Shown here in pieces: positions 10,131 to 21,257 of a stretch of 64,000 bases of DNA. The translations under genes were made by a program, and so were the position numbers. How positions within the stretch are numbered: the first letter of the stretch is position 1; each line of letters starts with the position of its first letter. Location of the stretch: assembly GCA_036971615.1 (NCBI GenBank), contig JAYKKR010000001.1, positions 3,906,001-3,970,000 of the forward strand, read 5' to 3'. The notes below the pieces were generated by a model. It saw only the letters and a program-made list of their open reading frames with translations. It searched no databases and was not told the DNA's origin. The stretch comes from Amyloporia xantha (Eukaryota; Basidiomycota; Agaricomycetes; Polyporales; Adustoporiaceae).

Positions 10131-11935
10131 ATCGGAAAATGGATGAGCTAAGCAGAGCGCCACCGCACGCAAAATAAGCCCGACATTACTATAAAGGGAA
10201 TGAGGCACTCCAATCATGTGACCTAGGATCAGAACTAAGACTCAAACACGTGATAAGCCCAAACTTGCACGCAATACATTTTCAACCATAAATAATGTCA
10301 TAGAACCGGTTCAGCAGGTTTGGTTCAGGTTCAGAACTGGTTTGAACCTTCTGAACCAATAATTTTGTGAATTGACAAATTTTATTCATTTTATACTAGT
10401 ATACCATACAGACCATCCAGCTGTTGTAATATGCCATTGAACAATGTCTGTCAGCTAAACACAGAGGGCATACTGCCAGTTTGTCCCCAGCTTTGCAGAC
10501 ATTTGGACAGCTGTGGACATCCATCATCAAACTCCTTAGCCCATTGCAAAGTCATCCACTGGCAAGTGTGCACACACAATTGCCAGTGGGGAGAGTGTGA
10601 TGAGAAGAAAGGTCACTTACCACAGCTGCACCTGCTCAATTCCAACGGCTGGCACAGAACAACCGCATGGTGAGGACAACATGGAGCCTGTGCTGGACAG
10701 CCACAACAAGCGTGTGCTCTGCCGCTGCATCGATGTGCGAGAATACCCGCCGCAGAGTGAGCAGTGCAGGGTCTTGCCGGATCGAGCATGACGTCAGCGT
10801 GTGCAGTTTGCTTGAGTGTGCCATGCAACCCCCGACTCACCATCTGCGCTGCCATCGCGGACATCGGACACTGTTCGGGCACTGTACCTGCCAGCGCCAC
10901 GCTGGAGGCTGATGCTCCTGTCAGATTGACATGCACGGGTGATGCATCTACAGTGGGAGGACAGTTTATCAGCAAAAGGGCAATGTTTTGCACCTGGCTG
11001 CTGCTACCTGCACCCGAGCTTGACGGCACCGGTCATGTTGTGTCAGGTTGATTGCACGAAGAGCGCACGGATGCCAAGTGGATTCACATTGCTCTACATT
11101 ACCTTTCATGTGCGCATGTGAACACGTGTGCCAGCAACGTGCAACACAGGAGTTTCGTCCTTGAGTTGCAGTGCTGGTGGACCAGTGACACCATCACTGG
11201 TGGGTGCTGACCGAGACCACCGTTGGTGTCATGGCACCCGATGTGTGTATGGACGGTGCATGATTTGGTGGTGTTGATGGTGCAGAGGGACACTGGCGAC
11301 GGATTCCCGCGGTCAGGCGAGAGGCGTGGGGGCAAGTGTGGGGTCAATGTGACAATATTGGAGGATGGTAGTTGTCGAGCACAACGTCTGGAGATGGCAG
11401 GGAGGGATGGTTGATCTTGATCAGATTGATCGAGTTTCCTAACTAGGTTCTCGGTTTGAACGCATTCACGCCGCATTCGGGCAAAGTGCTGCAAGCCCAG
11501 AACCGTGGACCGAATCTAGTGGCCAACGGCCGGACCAAATGCAGACCGAGCCTGAACCTTAGGTCCAGTTCACCGGTCCAGGGTTCAGACTTAGGTTCAG
11601 GACCAAACTTAGGAGACGCTACCGGCTTTGGGAGGCTGTCACACCTTGTCACTCAATGCAGCTACACCTATGTAGGCTGCAGCCATATACATAGACAATC
11701 AATATCTGACTCTGAAGGGGTGCTATTTGAGATCTAAGGGAGATAGCATTGAAGGACAAGCACTACATCACCCAACTGCAGTAGCCGCGAAGCTACCAAC
11801 ATCAGGCCCCAGTACCTGGCAGACACATATATAATATACTGTCATTACCTGGCAATGATAATACATATATGTGCTAACCCTGCTAACCCTGCTCATATAT
11901 TATTAGTCAGTCCCAATATGAATGGCCCATGTATC
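10131..11935. other. Non-coding DNA with GGTTCAG-rich patches
   Basis: No supported gene. Clusters of GGTTCAG/CTGAACC words occur near 10310-10365 and again near 11540-11620, in partly inverted orientation. This could mark the subterminal repeats of a decayed DNA transposon of about 1.3 kb. The frames between them (10431-11500) are short, overlap on both strands and show no motif. A CTAACCCTG triplet repeat occurs near 11874-11893. Confidence 0.3.
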
Positions 11936-12212
11936 TGTTGAACCAGTACAGCACCAGATATGGCAGCAGTGTTCACACGTGACCAGCACTCCGGGTATCA
12001 GGAGTTATCACATGCATCTAGTGTAGAATCACATGCATAGGGATTAGCTTAGTCATTAGATTACTAAGACGCTCGTCCACCTGTACATAAGGGCCCCTGT
12101 AGCATAGCTCAATCCCAAGTTGCTCAACAGCAACAACCGTGTGCTTCAAGCCTCACTACTACAGCAGGTAATCCAGGTGCCTCACACCGACTGCGTAGTA
12201 TACTGCTTGTCA
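11936..12212 (+). repeat. 5' LTR of copia 1
   Basis: The 3' limit is set by the CA just before the primer site at 12213. The 5' limit is the best upstream TGTTG, giving TG...CA termini and 277 bp, a normal copia LTR length. There is no second copy in the window, so the 5' limit is an inference. Confidence 0.6.
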
Positions 12213-12227
12213 GGTTATGAGCCCTAG
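12213..12227 (+). promoter_or_regulatory. Primer-binding site matching the anticodon region of initiator tRNA-Met
   Basis: GGTTATGAGCCCTAG follows the LTR directly. It is complementary to the anticodon-loop region (GGGCUCAUAACC) of eukaryotic initiator tRNA-Met rather than to a tRNA 3' end. Drosophila copia is known to prime from a half-tRNA of this kind. Confidence 0.7.
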
Positions 12228-12515
12228 TCGATGCGTGATACAGTGCCCTCAGTGGCTGCGTTCACTGCAAGACTGGCTTACCTGGATGTCGCCCGAAGGG
12301 GCTTTTACATCAGGGGGAGACTATGTGCCTATATGGCTGCAAGTCAAGGTCATTGTGCCTTTATGGCTGCAGACCAAGCACGACCATGTCGTCGCTGTCC
12401 CCAATGATGAGTCCAGTGCGGCACAAGCACCTTCTTGGCTGCATGCTTAAAGATAGAGTGCTGATGTTTCACAGAAACCGCTTTTCTACATTGCTCAATC
12501 ACCGCTATCATCACC

Positions 12516-13193
12516 ATGTCCAACAGTCTCCAGACCCTCGTTCCTGTCCTTGACGGTTCGAACTATCGCCACTGGGCCGAGCTCATGCCAGTGCAGGTGT
12601 ACCTGCAGAAAGTCTGGATCATTGTCAGCCCGCCTACTGGCGTAACTGCGCCTACTCTCGCTCGTGACGGTGCCAACAGTGCTGAGGTTCTTCAATGGAA
12701 CCAGCTCAAGAATAAGGCAATGGGCTGCATTCGTTTGCACCTGAATGTTGAGGTTGCTCACCTGGTAAGCACCCTCAACACTGCGAAGACTCTGTGGGAT
12801 GGCCTTAAGGGCCTCTACGGAACCACAAGCGCCATGGGAGCTTTCAGCTTCTTCAAGGCTGCTGTCAACACTCACCTCCCTATGAATGAGCACCCTGGTC
12901 CTGCAATCACTAAGATCCAGGGCAACCTTGACAAACTCCAATCAGCGGGACTAAACATCCCCGCCAATTTGCATGCGCTCATAATGCTAGAAGCTGCACC
13001 ACAACGCTACGACACCGCGGTCCAGCTTGTCCTCAATGGCAATGCTATAGCGGACCTGGAAACTAAACAGGCCCGCAAAGGGTTAGTAGCTAGTTGGGAG
13101 CAGTCGAGGAATAAGGGGCAGTTGTTGGCCCAAAAGATCTCTGCTATCAAGCAGAAAAAGGGCAACCTGTCCTTCTCGCAGCAGCAGCACTAA
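12516..13193 (+). CDS. gag: copia 1 gag (UBN2-type), 225 aa to a premature stop
   Basis: The protein has the UBN2 gag layout: an N-terminal L-D-G-S-N-Y-R-H-W, a central A-K-T-L-W-D-G-L-K-G-L-Y-G motif, then a basic Gln/Lys-rich tail. The TAA at 13191-13193 sits in the middle of a low-complexity Gln/Asn/Gly/Lys stretch, and the same frame continues to 14654. I therefore read it as a decayed CAA in a single gag-pol frame. Gag would form the particle shell. A 303 bp leader separates it from the primer site. Confidence 0.8.
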   Translation: MSNSLQTLVPVLDGSNYRHWAELMPVQVYLQKVWIIVSPPTGVTAPTLARDGANSAEVLQWNQLKNKAMGCIRLHLNVEVAHLVSTLNTAKTLWDGLKGLYGTTSAMGAFSFFKAAVNTHLPMNEHPGPAITKIQGNLDKLQSAGLNIPANLHALIMLEAAPQRYDTAVQLVLNGNAIADLETKQARKGLVASWEQSRNKGQLLAQKISAIKQKKGNLSFSQQQH

Positions 13194-14654
13194 AATGGTG
13201 GCAACAGCGCGGATAAGAAGGACGGCAGCAACGGCAAAGGTAAGAGCAAAGCCCGGGGAAAGCGTGCTGGTAAGTCGCACCAGAAGCACAAGCAGCACCA
13301 GCATGGTGACAAAGCAGGAGAAATGCATATCACCAATATCATGTTGCTTCCCGCTCCTCAGACCGCAAATGTCACTGAGTTTGCACCCTCTGGCAGCAAG
13401 ACTCGGACAGTTCCTGCACCAGCCCTCAACAAGGGCAAGAAGTGCGACCGTACTGGGGACTGGCTTCACTCTGCCCTCGAACTCGCAAAGAACCTCAATG
13501 TGTCCGCTACACCAGAGCGTCTTCGTACGCTCATGGACATTGTCTCCACCTCCTGCATTGAAGAAGTCAATTCCGACACCAAATTGCATGCTTCCAAGTG
13601 CAGCAAACCGGATTTTGACATGGCCTCTGAAATCCAGAAGGTCATAGACGGCTCTCTGACTGACAATGATGATCTCAGTCCAGATGAAGGTGGGAACGAC
13701 TTCAAGGACATGCGAGAGGAACCCCTTAGTTGGGGGAGCAATGTTGATGAAGATATTGCAGATGCCGCAGGCATAGTCGACAAAGACTACATGGCTGAAG
13801 ACCATGTCAGTAGCCGCCACATCAATGATGTTGGCGATACCTACAAATACAGGTCAGTCACTGACCCTAATATTTCCCAGCAAGTTACTGATAGCGCTTT
13901 CACAGCCGCTTCTAACTTGCGCAACAGTGTTCATACATTAGTTCATGTACTTAGTAGCGGCTCATTGAAATTTGTACAATGTATTCATTCACGCAATTTC
14001 TCTGCATGTGTGAACTGTAAGGGAAAGGGTAAATCTCGGTTTCATCTGAATGAGTGGCTACTGGACTCAGGTGCATCTTTGCACATTACATATGACAAAA
14101 ATGATTTCTCAGACTATGAAGTCCTTGAGACACCATTGTGGACTGTCACTGCAAATGGCTTTGACAACATTATTGGCAAAGGGACTGTGTTCCTTAATTA
14201 TCAACAAGACAGTGAATGGCTGCAGACGCACCTATATTCCGTCTATTACATGCCAACTTGTTCAACTCGTTTATTGTCATTGGGGATGTTCCTCCAAGAC
14301 AGACTTCAATTGCCCGCATCAGCACAGCATATAAGTCTGCATGAACCTGGATTGCAAAAGCCTTTATTTAGGTTTATACTGCAGGATCAAGGTTCCACTA
14401 CCTTCACCATCGTGGCTGAAGCAGGTGAAGACGTTCAGCATATCTATATGAACATACATGTAGTCGATTATTTGACTATGCATCACCAGTTTGCACACCC
14501 TTCAAAGGATGTGCTTGCAAAGGCGAAGGAACATACGTCTGGCTTTCCAGGCAAGGTGGAGACTCACCAATATGCCATGGATGTGCACAAGGGAAAATGC
14601 ACTCTAAGTCATTCCCGCCATCCAAATATCGGGCTAAGAAATCATTTGAGATAA
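13194..14654 (+). pseudogene. pol: copia 1 pol: linker, protease and integrase zinc finger
   Basis: In frame with gag after the stop at 13191. It starts with a Gly/Lys-rich nucleocapsid-like tail, then an acidic linker, and reaches the protease motif W-L-L-D-S-G-A-S at 14055-14078 (Asp codon 14064-14066). The integrase HHCC finger follows near 14480-14600 (M-H-H-Q-F-A-H and a C-bearing K-G-K-C). The frame is lost by a frameshift around 14600-14650, where the integrase core continues in another frame. Confidence 0.75.
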
Positions 14655-14962
14655 TTCACTCGGATTTGAAATCCTTCCCGGTCGACTCCTACCACAAATA
14701 TAAGTATTACATATTGTACTATGATGACACCACTTCACATGCATGGACTGTCAGTCTGCGCAAAAAATCTGCTGCGATTGTGGCCACCAGGCATTTCCTT
14801 GCCATGGTCAAAACCAAGTATGGTAAAGCAGTGAAGCGTTGGATGTCTGATGCAGGGGGAGAATACGTCTCTGATGCATTCAAACATATGCTCAGGGAAC
14901 AAGGCATAGAGATCCTTCAGAGCTCACCACACACTCCTCAGAAGAATGGCAGAGCTGAGTGA
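14597..14962 (+). pseudogene. copia 1 integrase core (DDE), frameshifted fragment
   Basis: All three catalytic acids are visible: D in I-H-S-D-L-K, D in M-S-D-A-G-G-E-Y and E in N-G-R-A-E. The frame ends in TGA at 14960-14962 immediately after the catalytic Glu, where copia integrases have Arg. A CGA-to-TGA change explains it, and the copia-like F-N-H-T-I-M-D-K-A continues after it in frame. Confidence 0.8.
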
Positions 14963-15943
14963 TTTAATCACACAATAATGGATAAGGCTGAGGCTATGCA
15001 CCATGACGCCTGTCTATCTCCATCTTGGTGGATTTCACTGTTGACAATGCTGTCCATGTTTACAACAGGACACCAGTTCGATGTCTTAATGAACTGATCA
15101 ATGGTGAACCACCGTCCGTACGACACCTGCACATCTTTGGATGTGGCGCATATGTTCTCATACCCAAAGATGTTTGCAAGAACAGTCTAGCTTCTAAATC
15201 GGAGTTAATGATATACCTGGGAGGAGATGGCTCTTCATGAGAGCACCAGACAACATCTTATTCAGGTCGTCTACAGCAACATTTGATGAGACAATGTTTC
15301 CCAAGTGTCCATCGACTAACTGTCGTGGCACAACTCAAGTTTGGCCACCTCGAGCCTGAGATAACTCTGACCAAGCAGGTCAATGAGGACAATAATGATG
15401 ATCATTGTCTGACTGCCAACCTTCCTAAAAAAAAGGAACAGTCACCTTCATGACGATGAAGATGAGGAGCCGCATAATGCACCTGGAGACCCAGTACCAC
15501 CGCCTCAGCCGCCAGTAGAACAACCTGTGCCCCAAGTGGAGCTGTGACATTCAGGCAGAGTGTGGAAACCTGTAACTCAAGAAGGAAATGTCTATGGTGA
15601 GCAACGGAAGCCCCAAGACATTGTAAAGGACATCGAAAAACAGGGGAGATGGAAAAACATGGTCGGTGAGGGCGAGGCTAGCTCCCGCACCAAACCCGGA
15701 CCATCTAGACAGCAAAGACAGCAGGGTCCCAGCCCTAGTTCTGCTGCTCATCCTTCTCCACACAATGAACCTGTCGAGTCTGCCCCCTCTGATGAGGATG
15801 AAGCGCATTGCGCCGAGTTATTAACGGCAAACCTATGCCAGGAAGGGGAAGTCCAGCTGATAGTGCTGCTTGCAAAAGTGCTACCCACCATCGACAGCAA
15901 TCTTCCAGACAGGACCAGCCCAAGAGAATGGAAAAATGTTAGA
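14963..15943 (+). pseudogene. copia 1 degenerate integrase C-terminus and linker to RT
   Basis: Scattered across frames: the integrase C-terminal V-Y-N-R-T-P / F-G-C-G-A-Y-V segment (15025-15240), then a Pro/Ser/Glu-rich linker (15560-15946) ending in a phrase like the start of copia RT (P-R-E-W-K-N). Several frameshifts are needed to join these pieces. The element ends here against family A. Confidence 0.65.
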
Positions 15944-16085
15944 TAGGGATTCCAAATGAAGGAGAGAGACATTCCCTTATTATAGGTGATTTTCATGCAT
16001 TGTTTGAGCCCAGAATGAGCCCAGAATGAGCCTGCTAAGAGGAGAAAAAGCGGTCACATGACCCCAAAGTGCGAAAATTCTAAGT

Positions 16086-16124
16086 GCGCATAGGGCGATC
16101 CCTTTCGTGGATCGCCCTATGCGC
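16086..16124. repeat. Hairpin GCGCATAGGGCGATC with 9-nt loop (family A)
   Basis: A perfect 15-bp stem at 16086-16100 and 16110-16124. The equivalent in copy 3 (44843-44882) has a 16-bp stem and an 8-nt loop. The arms are conserved in every long copy while the loop varies, as expected for a selected or concertedly evolving structure. Confidence 0.85.
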
Positions 16125-16429
16125 CGTAGACGCCCACGGAATTGCCGGAAATGGAAAAAAGCGCACTTTGCTGTGGCTTCAATTCTTAATTAAATCAGCT
16201 GAAAATTGGTCCAGACCTTGGACTATAGTGTATCCATCTCTCATTCACATTCCTAAGGATTTGAGGCCATAATAAATCTGCTATTCAATGATCATTGCCT
16301 TTCCAAGTGTCAGCCACTTTTTAGGCGCCCGAAAATGCGCTCCAAGCGCAAGCCTGTAAATACGGCTTTATCTGTTCTTTATAGATTCATTGTAAGCCTG
16401 CTATGTGGATATCATTAGAGCATGTTTGT

Positions 16430-17330
16430 AAGGACCTTAGAGAGCTTTATGCTGTATTTAGAGCAGGTTTGTATGACCCCTAGAATGACTTGAATGGTGA
16501 TTGGTGCGACATTGTATGCTGATTGAACTAGGTTTGTATGATAATTGTAGTGAGTTTGTATGATTGTTAGAGTGAATTTATATGGTGATTAGAGCAAGTT
16601 TGTAGTGTCAGTACAATACATTTCTATGGTGATTGGAGTGACTTTGTATGATAATTAGACTTAGTTTGTAGGGTCATTAGAGCAACTTTGTATATGGATT
16701 AGAGTGAGTTTGTACAGTGATTAGAGCAAGTTTGTATGGTGATTAGAATGACTTTCTATGATAATTAGAGTCAGTTTGTATGATGATTAGAATGGATTTG
16801 TATGGTTATTAGAGTAAGTTTGTATGGTCATTACAATCACTTTGTATGGGGATTAGAGTAAGTTTGTATGTTGACTAGAGTAAGTTTGTATGGTAATTAT
16901 AGTGAGTTTATATGGTCATTAGAATAAGTTTGTATGATGATTACATTGAGTTTATATGATCATTAGAATGACTTGTATAGTCAATACAATATGATTCTAT
17001 GGTGATTAGGGTGAGCTTGTAGTGATACTAGAGTAACTTTATATGATCATTAGAGTCAGTTTGAATGGTGATTAGTGTAGGTTTGTATGATACTTATGGT
17101 GACTTTGTAGGGTCAATACAATACATTTGAATGATAATTAGGATAAGTTTGTATGGTTAGTATGATGAGTTTGTGTGGTGATTCCAGTGAGTTGTAGTGC
17201 CATTAGAGCAAATATGTATGGTCATTACACTGACTTTGAATGCAAAGGTGTCTGATATGACTTTCAAATGGTAATTAGAGCAAATTTGTAATGTTATTAC
17301 AAAAAGGGTGAAATACATAATGGTTCCATT
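16430..17330. repeat. Degenerate tandem array of about 20 bp (family A interior)
   Basis: Dozens of imperfect units of the form AGTTTGTATGGTGATTAGAG. The same array recurs at about 23270-24160, 43680-44560 (inverted), 58670-59530 (inverted) and partly at 51300-51720. It explains the lack of ORFs here. Confidence 0.85.
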
Positions 17331-18136
17331 TGAATGGCAAGATTGACTTGATAAGTAAATGTTGTAACAACATTAGAAAGGTTTGTATGTGGTTAGTGTG
17401 GAAAATCACTTTTATATTCCATCAGATAGAACTTATTTACTTCATTAGAAAAAGTTGTAATGTTTGTATTGGAATTCTCAATACTTACTGAAATATGGCT
17501 GTTGTAAGATTTGGTGGATAAGTAGTATTGTTATAGCCTGAGCAGGTTTGCATTGCAGTTAGAGTGAATATGTATGATCTCAGAAGCAAGTTTGTATGGT
17601 CAAGAGCAAGCTGATGTAATCATTAGGATGACTTTGTAGTCTCATTAGAGTGAGTTTGTAATGCCATTACAAAATGTGAAAAATACATAGTAGGCTCATT
17701 TGATAGAGAATGTTCATTTTGTAAGTAAGTGTTCTAATGACACTACAAGAGTTTCTAATGGGTTAGGGTCAAAAATCACTTTTACACTCCATCAGACAGA
17801 ACTCACTTACTTCATTAGGAAATGTTGTACTGACATACACCTGTATCAAGATCTACTTTCAATTTTTGTAACATCTTTGCAGTCTGTTTCTATGACTGTT
17901 GCCATGTGCTTGTAAAGTCAATATAGTAGGTTATTACACTTATTGGGATTAGTTTTCACAGCCATCAGATTGACTCTATAAGTGTATAGAGTCAATATCT
18001 GAAGAGTAATGAGAGGCAAGTGATGCAATTGTTATAGACATCTTATATAGTTGAAATATATGGGGCAATAATGGAAGACAGCACTTCAAAATCCTCAGGC
18101 ATCGTCCTGCCATTTATTGGCCCGCTCCCACCAAGT

Positions 18137-18701
18137 AGGGAATGTCTCGCATCTCCAGTTCTTCTGCCTTTGTGCTAGGAGCCATATCTGTGCTGAGGCA
18201 AACACCAGGATCCATGGGAGTGCCCACAGAGTCACAGTCAGCAAAGCCATACTTTTCCAGAATGTCCAGGGCATACTGTCGCTGTGAGATGCTGAGGGAA
18301 TGCTTCGCTCTGTCACGCTCAATTTTGACACCCAGAAGCCAGGAAGTGGGGCCAAGGTCTCGAAGCTTGAAGTGCTTCCTGAGGTCGTCTTTGACGCGTT
18401 GAATCGCATTCTTGGACTTGGCAGCAATGGTGATGTCGTCCACAAAGACAGGGACAAAAATGCGCACTTCGTCTCGCTTGTAGACCCACACAGAGTGCTC
18501 ACAAGTCAGACGCACAAATCCCAGCTTCTCCAACACCTCATTCAGCTTCTCATGCCAACAGCGACCAGCCTGCTTCAGGCCATAGAGAGCCTTCAGAAGA
18601 CGCCACACCCAGTCCGGAGATTTCTGCTCAAATCCCTCTGGCTGCTTCATGTACACCTCCTCCTGCAGCTCGCCATTCAGGTACGCAGAGGAGATGTCCA
18701 C
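18137..18701 (-). pseudogene. copia 2 reverse transcriptase, C-terminal fragment
   Basis: Copia RT with M-D-I-S-S-A-Y-L-N-G at the start and the catalytic F-V-D-D at residues 86-89. It continues through L-G-V-K-I-E and Y-A-L-D-I-L-E to D-I-P-Y, then breaks off at the family A insertion. It is out of frame with the upstream pol (18677-21238), the two being joined around 18690-18705 by a small deletion of one base plus a multiple of three. Confidence 0.88.
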
Positions 18702-21238
18702 AGATCCAAGTCCTCAAGCACAGCTAGAGCAAGAATGGCTCGAATAGAGGCCCATTTGGGCGTAGGAGCGAAGGTCTCGTTGTAGTTGAAGCCAGGACGC
18801 TGTGAGAAGCCTTTGGCGACGAGGCGGCCCTTGTAGCGCTCTATTGAACCATCTGCATTGCGCTTGACCCTGAAAACCCAACGGCTGCCAATGGCCTTTC
18901 GTCCTGGAGGCAACTGAATGAGCTCGAAGGTGCCATTGTCAATGAGGGACTGGATTTTGTCTTGGGCAGCTTTCCACCACTGCTCTCGCTCTTCTGGAGG
19001 ACGCTGCATCGCATCTGCAAAGCTCCTGGGCTCTCCAAAATGCTCCTGCTGTGCTTTGCATGCTGACTGGGCCACAGACTCGAAGGCGAAATCCAGAGCT
19101 TCATCATAGTCGAGATAATCTGTGGTCTGACCGCAGTAGACATGTTCAATCGCAGCAATGAGACTGTCTCCAGTAAGCAGCAGCTCGTCATCACTCAAAT
19201 CGTCATCCTCCACCTTTGGATGCGAAGCCCTGGGTGCATGAGATTGCTGAGGAGGCATGGCAAGGGGATCTGGCAATTCAGAACGAGGCTGAGGTGCAGG
19301 AGATGGAGTGGATGGCTCAGGAGTTGAAGGGAGAGGAGATAGCTTAGTGTGAAGACGCTGAGGGACAACATTTTGGCGCTGAAGTTCCTCGTCATTCAGG
19401 GAGCCCTGATAACGCTTTGAACGAGGAGGGAGCTCTCTGCGAGTAGGAGGTGGGTGATAAGGATGGAAACCACTGAGCTGAGGTTTTGAGCTCTGGGATG
19501 GTCCAGGGTGAGCAGGAGGCGGCTGAGGCGCTGCAGGAGGTGGTGATGGAGGTGGCAATGGATCAGGAGAAGGAGATGGTGCAATGGGAGGATCTGGTGC
19601 AGGCAACGGTGCAGGAGGTGCAGGAGGTGCAGGAGGTGCAGGCAGAGGTGGAGGTGCAGGATCATCATCATCCTCATCTCCCCCCTGATGCAGCGCATCC
19701 ACCAAGTGTTCCTCACCATTGTCGTCATTGTCCGAAGCTCCCCCCGGAGCAGGCAAGTCGACGTCTTCCAAGGGAAGGCCAAAGACATTAATCGACTTGG
19801 AATTGCCAGGGAAGCAGCGCTCGTCAAAGACAGCATGGCTAGAAATATAGAACTTCTGCGCCACAGGGTCCCAGAACTTGTACGCCTTAGTGCCATCAGG
19901 ATAGCCAACAAAAATGCACTTCCTGGAGTGAGGCTGCAGCGCTTTGCGATCGCGTTTTCGCACTAGCACATAAGCCAGACAGCCAAAAACTCGGAAGTAG
20001 GAGATGTCAGGCTTCTTCCCATTGCCCTTCCAGCGAGTGTAGGGCACAGCGTTGTCCACAGAGGCAGTAGGCATGCGGTTTCGCGTGCGGACGAAGGCAG
20101 AGACAGCATAGCCCCAGAACGAAGGTGGGAGCTTTGACTGAACAAGGAGAGCGGTCACACCTTCAGCAATAGTCCTGTTGGCTCGCTCTGCAACACCATT
20201 CTGGTGTGGTTCGTCTGGCTCAGTGTGCTGACGCTGGATGCCGTGCTGCCTGCAGAAAGCGTCATACTCATGCCCAATATACTCCCCACCCTTGTCGTCC
20301 CTTGTAGCCTTGATGCGCAGGCCTAGAGCGTTCTCAGCATACACCTTGTACACCTTGAATGCGTCCAATGCATCACTCTTGCGCTTCAGAAAAGTGACAG
20401 CCCAGTAATGCGAATCGTCATCAATGAATGTCATCCAATAACGATGCCCCTCCGGCGTAGCGACAGGGAGAGGTCCCTTAAGGTCGGTGTGAATGAGGGA
20501 GAGGCGTCCGAATTTTCTGGAGGCAGAACGAGGGATATTGTGACGATGTAGCTTGCCTGCAAGACAGGGTTCGCAAATGGGATCAGGCTGGGAATTGGAG
20601 CGCAGAGTGAGCCCTGCAACAAGCTGCTTGGAGACTACAGAGCGCAGATCGTCATAGTTCACATGGGAGCAGCGCAGGTGCCAGAGGCGAAGATCGAGAG
20701 GGAGAGTGCTGGATGCAGAATTTGCACGCTGAGTCGAGGGGACAAGGGTTTTGCCGCTGAGATAGCCCATGTTGCGCTCATTGACAGCTGCCTCGAAGAG
20801 GAGATCACCCTGAAGGTAGAACCATGCTGTAGCAGCCTGAATCTCGCACAGATAGCCCTTCTCATGCGTGAGATGGAAGACAGACAACAGATTGCTTCCA
20901 AGTGCAGGAACATGAAGTACATCATGAAAGACAACGGCAGCAGGCCTCTCCCCAGCAGGAAGTTCTGCTGGAAAGGGGACAAGGGGAAGAAGCTTCTGCA
21001 AAAAGCAGAGAAGCTCCTTGCAGGAGTCAGGCGCAAAGAGAATAGGGTCGAGATGGGGAATGCGTGAGCGAGGCGACACAATGCTGGTAAGACGATAAGA
21101 AAGTTCAATACACTGCTGAGTGACAGCAGAGATCTCTGCCAGCAACTTCTCATCTGCCAGAGCACTGTCTGACAGACTGTGGTAGAGGTCACGGAATTGA
21201 GCAAGATGAAGAGCTGACTGTTTTGATGTAGTCTGCAA
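18677..21238 (-). CDS. pol: copia 2 gag-pol with internal deletion: protease remnant, integrase, start of RT (853 aa)
   Basis: Residues 1-50 look like the start of gag. The next part jumps to the end of the protease (H-D-V-L-H-V-P-A-L-G-S-N-L-L-S-V at about 105-120), so the capsid, any zinc knuckle and the D-S-G protease active site are deleted. The integrase is complete: H187, H192, C222, C225 and catalytic D252, D315, E351 (D-X35-E). A strongly proline-rich acidic linker (about 500-650) leads to the RT start near 745. A one-step frameshift then separates the rest of RT. The integrase reading frame is intact although the element cannot move on its own. Confidence 0.9.
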   Translation of the reverse strand: MQTTSKQSALHLAQFRDLYHSLSDSALADEKLLAEISAVTQQCIELSYRLTSIVSPRSRIPHLDPILFAPDSCKELLCFLQKLLPLVPFPAELPAGERPAAVVFHDVLHVPALGSNLLSVFHLTHEKGYLCEIQAATAWFYLQGDLLFEAAVNERNMGYLSGKTLVPSTQRANSASSTLPLDLRLWHLRCSHVNYDDLRSVVSKQLVAGLTLRSNSQPDPICEPCLAGKLHRHNIPRSASRKFGRLSLIHTDLKGPLPVATPEGHRYWMTFIDDDSHYWAVTFLKRKSDALDAFKVYKVYAENALGLRIKATRDDKGGEYIGHEYDAFCRQHGIQRQHTEPDEPHQNGVAERANRTIAEGVTALLVQSKLPPSFWGYAVSAFVRTRNRMPTASVDNAVPYTRWKGNGKKPDISYFRVFGCLAYVLVRKRDRKALQPHSRKCIFVGYPDGTKAYKFWDPVAQKFYISSHAVFDERCFPGNSKSINVFGLPLEDVDLPAPGGASDNDDNGEEHLVDALHQGGDEDDDDPAPPPLPAPPAPPAPPAPLPAPDPPIAPSPSPDPLPPPSPPPAAPQPPPAHPGPSQSSKPQLSGFHPYHPPPTRRELPPRSKRYQGSLNDEELQRQNVVPQRLHTKLSPLPSTPEPSTPSPAPQPRSELPDPLAMPPQQSHAPRASHPKVEDDDLSDDELLLTGDSLIAAIEHVYCGQTTDYLDYDEALDFAFESVAQSACKAQQEHFGEPRSFADAMQRPPEEREQWWKAAQDKIQSLIDNGTFELIQLPPGRKAIGSRWVFRVKRNADGSIERYKGRLVAKGFSQRPGFNYNETFAPTPKWASIRAILALAVLEDLDLWTSPLRT

Positions 21239-21257
21239 GACATGATGCTTGAGATAT

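Larger units (their letters stand above)
11936..15943 (+). mobile_element. Ty1/copia retrotransposon 1, 3' truncated
   Basis: From left to right: a 277 bp LTR, primer site, gag of the UBN2 type, protease (D-S-G-A), integrase, and the linker leading to RT. The coding frame stops matching at about 15943, just where RT homology should begin, and family A copy 1 starts there. RT, RNase H and the 3' LTR are absent. The frame carries at least two point stops and several frameshifts, so it is an old dead copy. Confidence 0.85.
15944..18136 (-). mobile_element. Family A element, copy 1, 3' truncated
   Basis: Shares its whole length with copy 2 (22774-24977) and, inverted, copy 3. On the minus strand it starts ACTTGGTGGGAGCGGGCC at 18136 next to a T in copia 2. 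It lacks the last about 575 bp at the other end and joins copia 1 directly at 15944. It carries the 15-bp-stem hairpin at 16086-16124 and the tandem array at about 16430-17330. No protein is encoded. Confidence 0.85.

Noticed and set aside
10431..11500. Cluster of small frames on both strands
   Set aside because: Mutually overlapping, below 140 codons, no recognisable domain.
10304..11625. Non-autonomous transposon bounded by GGTTCAG repeats
   Set aside because: Repeats are scattered and partly inverted but no clear termini or target duplication could be set.
13083..13820. 245-codon minus-strand frame
   Set aside because: Antisense to copia 1 gag-pol, no motif.
16430..17330. Regular short repeats suggesting a CRISPR array
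   Set aside because: Units are degenerate, with no constant spacer, no cas genes and a fungal context; it is the interior of family A.
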